From positions 166,637-230,636 of the forward strand of contig NZ_JAHNZZ010000003.1 of NCBI RefSeq assembly GCF_019039215.1: a stretch of 64,000 nt of DNA, written 5' to 3'. Positions 55,083-64,000 of this stretch are shown piece by piece. The notes under the pieces were generated by a model that made no database searches, was not told where the DNA came from, and worked only from the letters and a program-made list of their open reading frames with translations. Position 1 is the first letter of the stretch, and the number at the start of each line of letters is the position of its first letter. The translations under genes and the position numbers were made by a program. This stretch comes from Bacillus sp. FJAT-29790 (GTDB taxonomy: Bacteria; Bacillota; Bacilli; Bacillales; Cytobacillaceae).

Positions 55083-56168
55083 TTAAAAAGCGGTGTCGCA
55101 GCCCGTTATTGTAATGCTTAGCTCTGTTTTCAAATCTATACTATAAGGAGCCACCTTTTCCCCATTATGCTGGAGTATTCTAATAATAGGCCGATCTCCG
55201 AGACCTATATTTTGTTCGGAAACAATCCCTTTTCTGCCGTCATTCAATTCAACGGTTATCCCAACCGGATAAATAGCAACGGCAAGCCGAAAAGCTTCAA
55301 CCACTTTCTGTTCAAATAATGTGCCCGACCCTGCATATAGAATCTCGAGCCCTTCATGCGGAAGCATTGCTTTTCGGTACACACGGTTCGATGTAACCGC
55401 ATCAAATACATCTGCCACAGCAATTATTTTGGCAAACTTGTGAATATCGCAGTCAGTTATTCCTCGTGGATAACCCGATCCATTCATCCTTTCATGGTGC
55501 TGGTATGCACAATGAGCGACTAAAAGCGGAATGGTTTGCACCTTTTTCAAAATTTGAAAGCCATCTTCAGCATGCTTTTTTATTGCTAAATATTCGTCTT
55601 CTGTTAACCTTCCTGGCTTTAATAAAACTTCTAAAGGTACATTCAATTTACCCACATCATGGAATATCGCACCCAGCCCAAGTATTTCAATCTCTTTCGG
55701 CGAAAGTTTCAACTCCATACCAATCGCAAGAGAATATAGGGTGACATTTAACGAATGGGTAAAAATATAATGATCATATGTATACGCATCTGAAAGCAGG
55801 TTTAATAATTCTTTGTTCTCTTTCAATTCTGCCAGAAGATTACGGATTAATTCAGAAAATCTTCTTGAAGCTTTTTCGATTACGAATGAACTCGTCAGCT
55901 TTGGATCCTTTTGGAGTTGCTGGAAGGTTGAATTAATCGTCTGAATCGCTTCTCTGCGAAGAGAATCTGTTAGTGTTCCGATATATTCGATATCGTCAGT
56001 TTGGCTATCTTTAATATAAATATAGCTTACCCCTAAAGTTTGAAGCCGCTGGATCATTCCTTCCTTTAGCTCGATACCTTCATTAAGTAATATTTGCCCT
56101 GTTTCATTATAAATGGCTTTAGCAAGAATCGTACCGGCTTCTACCGATGTGGTCGTCACTAATCTCAT
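55083..56168 (-). CDS. HD-GYP domain protein (c-di-GMP phosphodiesterase type)
   Basis: A 361-residue cytosolic protein. Residues 1-110 form a DUF3391-like N-domain (AGTILAKAIYNETGQILLNEGIELK). The HD-GYP domain spans about 115-300: YDHYIFTHSLNVTLYSLAIG, the metal HD pair GLGAIFHDVGKLN near 167, the GYP signature HHERMNGSGYP near 224 and ADVFDAVTSNRVYR near 253. All HD and GYP residues are present, so hydrolysis of c-di-GMP is expected. It occupies the place where B. subtilis has yunB. Start ATG behind AGGAGTTAC. Confidence 0.92.
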   Translation of the reverse strand: MRLVTTTSVEAGTILAKAIYNETGQILLNEGIELKEGMIQRLQTLGVSYIYIKDSQTDDIEYIGTLTDSLRREAIQTINSTFQQLQKDPKLTSSFVIEKASRRFSELIRNLLAELKENKELLNLLSDAYTYDHYIFTHSLNVTLYSLAIGMELKLSPKEIEILGLGAIFHDVGKLNVPLEVLLKPGRLTEDEYLAIKKHAEDGFQILKKVQTIPLLVAHCAYQHHERMNGSGYPRGITDCDIHKFAKIIAVADVFDAVTSNRVYRKAMLPHEGLEILYAGSGTLFEQKVVEAFRLAVAIYPVGITVELNDGRKGIVSEQNIGLGDRPIIRILQHNGEKVAPYSIDLKTELSITITGCDTAF

Positions 56169-56549
56169 GAGTAACTCCTATTTCTTGTTTTTTCTTTGCT
56201 GCTTGCATTATAACTTACTATATTAAAGAAGATTTCATTTAAAAATAACTTTCTTCATTTTACGACATTTTCCCTATTGTTTCTACATTAACCTTTTTCA
56301 CTTATGTATTTCAACCCGCTATAGACCTAGTTTTGTGGATACTTTATGGAGGATTGAAATAACGGACTGCCTATCCATTTGGGATTCCCTTGTAAACTTT
56401 AGATCCTACGATTCCTTTAAAAAACGAAAAAGGCAGCCGTCGAGGCATACCTTTCCATTATCTATAGAGTGGCTCTGTTTAATGTGAAACTTCCATCAGT
56501 GGGGGCTTTACTGCCCGTTAATCTGCGATAAATTCCCAACAACATCCCT
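56169..56549. other. 381-bp spacer between the HD-GYP gene and yunC
   Basis: No gene is visible. A weak terminator-like hairpin for yunC lies at 56427-56455. The HD-GYP promoter should lie in 56180-56420; the region is AT-rich and no clear box pair stands out. Confidence 0.5.
56427..56455 (-). terminator. Possible yunC terminator
   Basis: On the minus strand AAAGG..GCC pairs with GGC..CCTTTTT with internal mismatches, followed by T-rich sequence about 95 nt after the yunC stop. Weak. Confidence 0.35.
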
Positions 56550-56852
56550 TTATATCATCTTTAGAAGTGCTTCTCTTCCAATCATTCCTTTATGAATCCC
56601 AATTGCTTCCGCTTCATAGGTGACTGATTCGAGGGGAGCTTCAAGTAGTTGCTCAATTGTCTTGACACCTACTGCCCTTCCTGCAATAACTTTTCGATCC
56701 TTTAGCTTTTCGTTTAGCAATGCGACATCCAATGCACCGCACATGATATAACCTTTATCATTAGTGACAACGAGCAAATTCGTTTTCGGCAATTGTACTG
56801 ATACGCACAGAAATGTATGGTTTTGGATGTCAATCGGTTTCAAATCAATCAA
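56550..56852 (-). CDS. yunC: YunC (DUF1805)
   Basis: A 100-residue protein of the DUF1805 family, matching YunC. It has KTNLLVVTNDKGYIMCGALDVALLNEKL and AGRAVGVKTIEQLLEAPL, ending IGIHKGMIGREALLKMI. The start is a TTG about 11 bases after AAGGAGTG. It lies between the HD-GYP gene and the suf operon, separated from sufB by a strong terminator. Function unknown. Confidence 0.87.
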   Translation of the reverse strand: MIDLKPIDIQNHTFLCVSVQLPKTNLLVVTNDKGYIMCGALDVALLNEKLKDRKVIAGRAVGVKTIEQLLEAPLESVTYEAEAIGIHKGMIGREALLKMI

Positions 56853-56945
56853 TTTTCAAACACACTCCTTCCATTCTCCACTACACAGTATGTAGAAATG
56901 AGGAAAAGCGTGTATTTTTAACCATTGCTTGCTAAATTTTCACTT

Positions 56946-56984
56946 AAAAAATCCGCTCACCTATAAAGGTAAGCGGATTTTTTC
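56946..56984 (-). terminator. Terminator of the suf operon
   Basis: AAAAAATCCGCT pairs with AGCGGATTTTTT around a loop that itself pairs ACCT with AGGT. It follows the sufB stop by 9 bp and is T-rich on both sides. Confidence 0.9.
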
Positions 56985-56992
56985 AACAATCA

Positions 56993-58390
56993 TTATCCGA
57001 TACTGCCTTCCATCTCGAACTTGATCAGACGGTTCATTTCTACTGCGTATTCCATTGGAAGTTCTTTCGTAAATGGCTCGATAAAGCCCATAACGATCAT
57101 TTCAGTTGCTTCTTCCTCAGAAATTCCGCGGCTCATTAGATAGAATAATTGTTCTTCAGAAACCTTCGAAACTTTCGCTTCGTGCTCTAAGGAGATGTTG
57201 TCGTTCATGATTTCGTTGTATGGAATTGTATCTGAAGTCGATTGGTTATCCATAATTAACGTATCACATTCGATATTTGCACGGGCGCCATCTGCTTTGC
57301 GTCCGAATTGAACGATTCCACGGTATGTTACTTTCCCGCCCTGTTTAGAGATCGATTTCGAAACGATTGTCGAAGAAGTGTTTGGAGCAAGGTGAATCAT
57401 TTTCGCTCCCGCATCTTGGTGCTGCCCTTTTCCTGCTAATGCAATAGAAAGAGTCATCCCGCGTGCGCCTTCTCCTTTTAAAATAACTGCTGGATATTTC
57501 ATCGTTAATTTCGAACCGATGTTACCGTCAATCCATTCCATTGTAGCATTCGCTTCACAAACGGCACGTTTTGTCACAAGGTTATAAACGTTGTTTGCCC
57601 AGTTCTGGATCGTTGTATAGCGGCAGTAAGCATCTTTCTTAATGATGATCTCAACAACAGCACTATGCAATGAGTTCGTTGTATAAACTGGAGCTGTACA
57701 GCCCTCTACATAATGAACATGTGCACCTTCGTCAACAATGATCAATGTACGCTCGAATTGACCCATGTTCTCTGAGTTGATGCGGAAATATGCCTGTAAA
57801 GGTGTCTCCACTTTGATTCCTTTTGGAACATAAATGAATGATCCACCAGACCAAACTGCTGAGTTTAATGCTGCAAATTTATTATCGGTTGGAGGAATAA
57901 CCTTCGCCCAATGCTCACGGAAAATGTCTTCATTTTCACGTAAAGCGGAATCTGTATCTTTAAAAACGATCCCTTGTGCGACAAGATCTTCCTGCATATT
58001 GTGATAAACAACCTCTGATTCGTATTGAGCAGAAACCCCTGCTAAATACTTTTGCTCAGCTTCTGGAATCCCGAGTTTATCAAATGTTTGTTTAATTTCC
58101 TCAGGTACTTCATCCCATGAACGCTCTGTTTTTTCAGAAGGTTTAACATAATACGTAATTTCATCAAAGTTTAATGACGCTAAATCTCCGCCCCACTGCG
58201 GCATTGGCATATTGTAGAAATGCTCCAAAGATTTTAAACGGAAGTCGAGCATCCATTGAGGCTCATCTTTCAATTTTGAAATCTCTTCAACAATTTCTTT
58301 CGTCAAACCGCGTTTTGATCGGAAAATGGAAACGTCTTTATCGGCAAAGCCATATTTATAATCGCCGATCTCAGGCATCTTTTTTGCCAT
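56993..58390 (-). CDS. sufB: SufB: Fe-S cluster scaffold
   Basis: A 465-residue scaffold subunit of the SufBC2D complex on which Fe-S clusters are built. The beta-helix core holds GTTCAP-type [21 protein letters not shown] near residue 235. The C-terminal region carries [23 protein letters not shown] near 375, with the conserved cysteine used in cluster assembly, and ends in the SufC-binding [18 protein letters not shown]. Start ATG at 58390 behind TGGAGGAATACGACG, not the longer frame to 58441. Last gene of sufCDSUB. Confidence 0.97.
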   Translation of the reverse strand: MAKKMPEIGDYKYGFADKDVSIFRSKRGLTKEIVEEISKLKDEPQWMLDFRLKSLEHFYNMPMPQWGGDLASLNFDEITYYVKPSEKTERSWDEVPEEIKQTFDKLGIPEAEQKYLAGVSAQYESEVVYHNMQEDLVAQGIVFKDTDSALRENEDIFREHWAKVIPPTDNKFAALNSAVWSGGSFIYVPKGIKVETPLQAYFRINSENMGQFERTLIIVDEGAHVHYVEGCTAPVYTTNSLHSAVVEIIIKKDAYCRYTTIQNWANNVYNLVTKRAVCEANATMEWIDGNIGSKLTMKYPAVILKGEGARGMTLSIALAGKGQHQDAGAKMIHLAPNTSSTIVSKSISKQGGKVTYRGIVQFGRKADGARANIECDTLIMDNQSTSDTIPYNEIMNDNISLEHEAKVSKVSEEQLFYLMSRGISEEEATEMIVMGFIEPFTKELPMEYAVEMNRLIKFEMEGSIG

Positions 58391-58489
58391 CGTCGTATTC
58401 CTCCATTCATATCGAAAGGGCTTCCCCAATCGTCTGTTCATATTTTGGCACAGGTTTGCAGATGGTTGGAAGTATTAATCAAACGTTGA

Positions 58490-61462
<2,973 letters not shown>

Positions 61463-61479
61463 AATGATCCTCCTAACAA

Positions 61480-62265
61480 TTACGCTTCTTGACCAACTGT
61501 TTCGTCTTCGATACCAAGCTCTTGTTTAATCCAGTCATATCCTTCTGCCTCTAAACGTTGTGCAAGCTCAGGACCGCCTGATTTCACAATGCGTCCTTGC
61601 ATCATGACATGTACAAAGTCAGGTTTAATATAGTTTAGAAGACGTTGGTAGTGAGTAATGATTAAGCAGCCGAAATCTTCGCCGCGCATTTCATTAATCC
61701 CTTTTGAAACGACTTTCAAAGCATCAATATCAAGACCTGAGTCGATTTCATCCAAAATCGCAATCTTCGGTTCAATCATCATCAGCTGAAGAATTTCGTT
61801 ACGTTTTTTCTCTCCGCCTGAAAATCCTTCATTCAAATAACGCTGAGCCATATCTTGGTCCATTTCAAGGTATTCCATTTTGTTGTCCATTTTGCGGATG
61901 AATTTCATTAAAGAAATTTCATTTCCTTCTTCTAGACGGCTATTGATTGCAGAACGTAAAAAGTCTGCATTTGTCACGCCGCTAATTTCACTTGGATATT
62001 GCATAGCTAGAAACAGCCCAGCACGAGCACGTTCGTCAACTTCCATTTCTAGAACATCGTCTCCATCTAAAGAAACACTTCCTTGTGTTACTTCATATTT
62101 CGGATGGCCCATGATCGCAGATGATAATGTAGACTTACCTGTTCCATTTGGCCCCATGATTGCATGGATTTCTCCGCCTTTAATTTCAAGGTTTACACCT
62201 TTTAATATTTCTTTGCCTTCAATTGCAACATGAAGATCATTAATTGTTAATTTAGATCCTGCCAT
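61480..62265 (-). CDS. sufC: SufC: ABC-type ATPase of the SUF complex
   Basis: A 261-residue ATPase that drives conformational change in SufBC2D. Walker A is MGPNGTGKSTLSSAI near residue 36, the ABC signature GFSGGEKKRNEILQ near 150, and Walker B IAILDEIDSGLDIDAL near 173. ATG start behind GGAGGTATTATA. First gene of the operon, with a sigma-A-type promoter about 85 bp upstream (62348-62376). Confidence 0.97.
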   Translation of the reverse strand: MAGSKLTINDLHVAIEGKEILKGVNLEIKGGEIHAIMGPNGTGKSTLSSAIMGHPKYEVTQGSVSLDGDDVLEMEVDERARAGLFLAMQYPSEISGVTNADFLRSAINSRLEEGNEISLMKFIRKMDNKMEYLEMDQDMAQRYLNEGFSGGEKKRNEILQLMMIEPKIAILDEIDSGLDIDALKVVSKGINEMRGEDFGCLIITHYQRLLNYIKPDFVHVMMQGRIVKSGGPELAQRLEAEGYDWIKQELGIEDETVGQEA

Positions 62266-62347
62266 TATAATACCTCCATCAATAAAAGAAGATTTTTATC
62301 CTTCGGCAATTGCCGGAACCCTCTATTCTCATTTTATTCTCATTACA

Positions 62348-62376
62348 ATCTTATAACAAATGAAAATTGTTAGCAA
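62348..62376 (-). promoter_or_regulatory. Sigma-A-type promoter of the suf operon
   Basis: On the minus strand TTGCTA and TAAGAT are separated by 17 bp. The -35 lies within GTTGCTAAC, an imperfect palindrome. Two TGAGAAT repeats follow the -10. These could be operator sequence, which is not shown. Confidence 0.5.
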
Positions 62377-62597
62377 CTCTTTCAGTCCATTATCAAACTT
62401 TTCATACAAAAATATATAAAAAGGTAGAAAGGGCCCCTTTCCTGTATTTCAATTTCACTCATATAATTCCATATACTAAATTTAGACATGTCCTATTTTT
62501 TACCGCAGTTACTTAATTCATGTACACAAATACCGCTTTGCAAATATATGGGGTTTTTCGCAAATAAATTATATTTGACCACGATCTCTGCGGGCAC

Positions 62598-62626
62598 AAA
62601 AAAGGGAAACTAACAGTTTCCCTTTT
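62598..62626 (-). terminator. Terminator of the small gene upstream of suf
   Basis: AAAAGGGAAAC pairs with GTTTCCCTTTT around TGTTA, followed by Ts on the minus strand. Confidence 0.85.
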
Positions 62627-62635
62627 CCTTCCTTA

Positions 62636-62794
62636 TTAATAAGAGTGTATTCTTCTTCTTTCTAAATTGGCTAGTACCTGCTGGCTTTTAAGATATTCTT
62701 CTTGGCGCTTTTTTTCAACCTGCATTCTTACATCATGCTTCATGCTATACACTGCATAGCTGACACCATGAGCTCCTTGCATCGCTTTCTCCAT
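62636..62794 (-). CDS. Unknown 52-residue basic protein between metQ and suf
   Basis: A short protein with MEKAMQGAHGVSYAVYSMKH, then a charged predicted helix (QVEKKRQEEYLKSQQVLANL) ending RRRIHSY. I do not recognise it. The ATG at 62794 follows GAGTGAG; a second ATG four codons later follows GGAG with better spacing. An open frame reaches 62848 (TTG) but has no ribosome site there. A strong terminator 10 bp after the stop supports a real transcript. It stands where B. subtilis has yurZ but is unrelated to that family. Confidence 0.55.
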   Translation of the reverse strand: MEKAMQGAHGVSYAVYSMKHDVRMQVEKKRQEEYLKSQQVLANLERRRIHSY

Positions 62795-63023
62795 CTCACT
62801 CGTATAATTCAGCTGTAACCGGTTGATACAAACCAATCCTTTCGACAATGCGAATTTATTTCATATAGGAATTTTACCATCTCCTATTTTTCAAACACAA
62901 AGTCGAAAAATCCCGATTATTTTTGGAGAGAATTCAAATACCGCCATTAAAGCGCTTACATATTTGTCATACTTAAAATATTAATAATATTCTTTTGACA
63001 ATAACAGAACAAACGGAATTGCA

Positions 63024-63058
63024 TAAAAAAAGCAGGCTAATTGCGTGCCTGCTTTTTC
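63024..63058 (-). terminator. Terminator of the met transporter operon
   Basis: AAAAAGCAGGC pairs with GCCTGCTTTTTTT around a 9-nt loop, just after the metQ stop. Confidence 0.9.
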
Positions 63059-63065
63059 CAAAGTT

Positions 63066-63899
63066 TTATTCAGTTACCGAAATTACGGCACCTTGGTATT
63101 TTTCTTTAATAAAGTCTTGGATTTCCTTTGATCTAAGAACTTCTACTAATGTTTTAATTTCTTCTCGGTCTTTGTCCTCTGAACGAACAACAATTAAGTT
63201 AGCTGGAACAACATCTGCACCCTCGAATGCAATGCCTTCATCTTTGATGTTAACTCCACCTTCAAGCGCGTAATTTGTGTTGATTACTACTGCATCACCT
63301 TCTCCACTTTCAAAAGATGTAGCTAATAGTTTGGCTTCAATTAATTTAGAGAAGTCAAGGTTCTTTGGATTTTCAATAATATCTTCAACCCTTGCTGAAG
63401 CGCCAACGCCCTCTTTAAGTTTAATGACACCTTCTCTTTCAAAAATAGGCAAAATACGGCCATGGTCACTAAAAGAATCACTCATAATAATTTTGGCTCC
63501 ATCTGGAAGGTCCTTAAGGCTTTTATATTTCTTTGAATAAACCCCAATCGGTTCTTGATGAATTCCGCCAACGCTAACAAAGTCATAATCCTTGTTTTCC
63601 TTCATTTGAAGCTCAAGATACCCAGGTGTTTGGAAGTAATTCGCATCAAGGTCTTTATCTCTTAATGTAACATTTGGCAAAATGTAGTCAGTAAATACTT
63701 GAATCTCTAAGTCAATGCCCTTTTCTGCTAATAGAGGTTTTGCTTCCTCAAGAATTTCTGCATGAGGCACCGCTGATGCTCCAACAACTAATTTTTTATT
63801 TCCACCTTCATCTGCGGCCTCTTCTTTCTTACTGCCACCGCATGCAACTAATGATAAAGAAAGTAAAGCTACAATTAAAAAACCAAGAACTTTTTTCAT
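63066..63899 (-). CDS. metQ: MetQ: methionine ABC transporter binding lipoprotein
   Basis: A 277-residue NlpA/MetQ lipoprotein that binds methionine outside the cell for the MetNPQ importer. Signal and lipobox: KKVLGFLIVALLSLSLVAC, then GGSKKEE. Family blocks: VVGASAVPHAEILE, QVFTDYILPNVTLRDKDLDANYFQ and QEPIGVYSKKYKSLKDLP. Start ATG at 63899 behind AGAGGGGGAGAAAA; the longer frame to 63920 overlaps metP. It is the last gene of metNPQ; any S-box leader would be upstream of metN, outside the window. Confidence 0.96.
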   Translation of the reverse strand: MKKVLGFLIVALLSLSLVACGGSKKEEAADEGGNKKLVVGASAVPHAEILEEAKPLLAEKGIDLEIQVFTDYILPNVTLRDKDLDANYFQTPGYLELQMKENKDYDFVSVGGIHQEPIGVYSKKYKSLKDLPDGAKIIMSDSFSDHGRILPIFEREGVIKLKEGVGASARVEDIIENPKNLDFSKLIEAKLLATSFESGEGDAVVINTNYALEGGVNIKDEGIAFEGADVVPANLIVVRSEDKDREEIKTLVEVLRSKEIQDFIKEKYQGAVISVTE

Positions 63900-63916
63900 T
63901 TTTTTCTCCCCCTCTG

Positions 63917-64000
63917 TCATCGTTTGTCTGTTTTGTTTGTAAAATAATCTCCAATTAATTGGATGATAAATACTATAATTATGATTGCTATCGTTGCAGC
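63917..64000 (-). CDS. metP: MetP (MetI): methionine permease, C-terminal fragment
   Basis: The last 27 codons of the permease, cut by the window edge: AATIAIIIIVFIIQLIGDYF then TKQTDKR and a TGA stop at 63917. The tail after the last membrane helix (LIGDxxxxxxDKR) is typical of MetI/MetP. It lies 17 bp before metQ. Confidence 0.85.
   Translation of the reverse strand, partial: AATIAIIIIVFIIQLIGDYFTNKTDKR

Larger units (their letters stand above)
62266..62635. other. suf promoter region
   Basis: About 370 bp of AT-rich DNA between sufC and the next upstream gene's terminator. It contains one promoter and two direct AATGAGAATA-like blocks just downstream of it. No gene is visible. Confidence 0.55.

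Noticed and set aside
55060-55095. GGTGCCTGACAC...GGTGTCGC stretch after the HD-GYP gene as a terminator
   Set aside because: The motif overlaps the end of the coding region, has no T run, and resembles short dispersed sequences common in Bacillus intergenic DNA (a similar one is near 3770).
62330-62380. Fur box in the suf promoter
   Set aside because: The TGAGAAT blocks are direct, not inverted, and do not match the 7-1-7 Fur consensus.

Overview
The window is chromosomal DNA of a low-GC, endospore-forming member of the Bacillaceae. Gene order, protein sequences and spore genes (yutH, and yutC of the YhcN/YlaJ lipoprotein family) follow the Bacillus subtilis yui-yum-yut-yun-yur segment closely. 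Intergenic repeats of types common in Bacillus-like genomes support this. The species cannot be named from the sequence alone. No rRNA, tRNA, prophage, CRISPR array or intact insertion sequence is visible.

Layout. (1) 0.2-18.2 kb is conserved backbone: leucyl aminopeptidase (pepA/yuiE), a DUF309 protein, yuiD, a BtuF-like binding protein, yuiC, yuiB, the divergent flavoenzymes yumB and yumC, the Fe-S carrier yutM, a DUF2225 protein, yuzB, yutJ, yuzD, NifU-like yutI, the hom-thrC-thrB threonine operon, and yutH/yutG. (2) 18.6-45.7 kb is a surface-polysaccharide island on the minus strand, placed between yutG and yutF, which are close neighbours in B. subtilis. It has a Wzy-dependent layout: Wzz-like protein, tyrosine-kinase-like protein, Wzx, Wzy, initiating sugar transferase and several GT4 glycosyltransferases. 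It also carries homologues of Pseudomonas WbpA, WbpB, WbpD, WbpE and WbpG, an AsnB-like amidotransferase, a second sugar aminotransferase and an EpsC/CapD dehydratase. This points to a polymer containing a 2,3-diacetamido-mannuronic-acid-type sugar, possibly amidated or amidinated. (3) 46.2-56.9 kb returns to backbone: yutF, a SufR-like regulator, yutE, an EAL protein, DUF3055 and DUF3905-like proteins, yutD, yutC, lipA, yunA, an HD-GYP protein and yunC. (4) 57-62.3 kb is the sufCDSUB Fe-S assembly operon, followed by a small unknown gene, metQ, and the last 27 codons of the methionine permease gene metP at the right edge.

The island is visibly decaying. The WbpI-type epimerase, an EpsD-like glycosyltransferase and a second CapD-type dehydratase are broken by frameshifts. 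At least three further gene fragments survive, and the tyrosine-kinase-like protein has lost both Walker A and Walker B residues. Flanking backbone genes are intact, so decay is more likely than sequencing error.

Non-coding structure is rich. There are three copies of a roughly 200-bp GC-rich repeat and three copies of a second repeat family. A 41-bp tandem repeat lies between yumC and yutM. An IS3-like inverted-end palindrome is buried in a terminator. Two copies of a strongly structured element of about 190 nt sit directly downstream of yutE and yutD, each next to an intrinsic terminator; paired changes between the copies suggest a conserved RNA. One copy plus its terminator lies only about 30 nt upstream of the SufR-like regulator.
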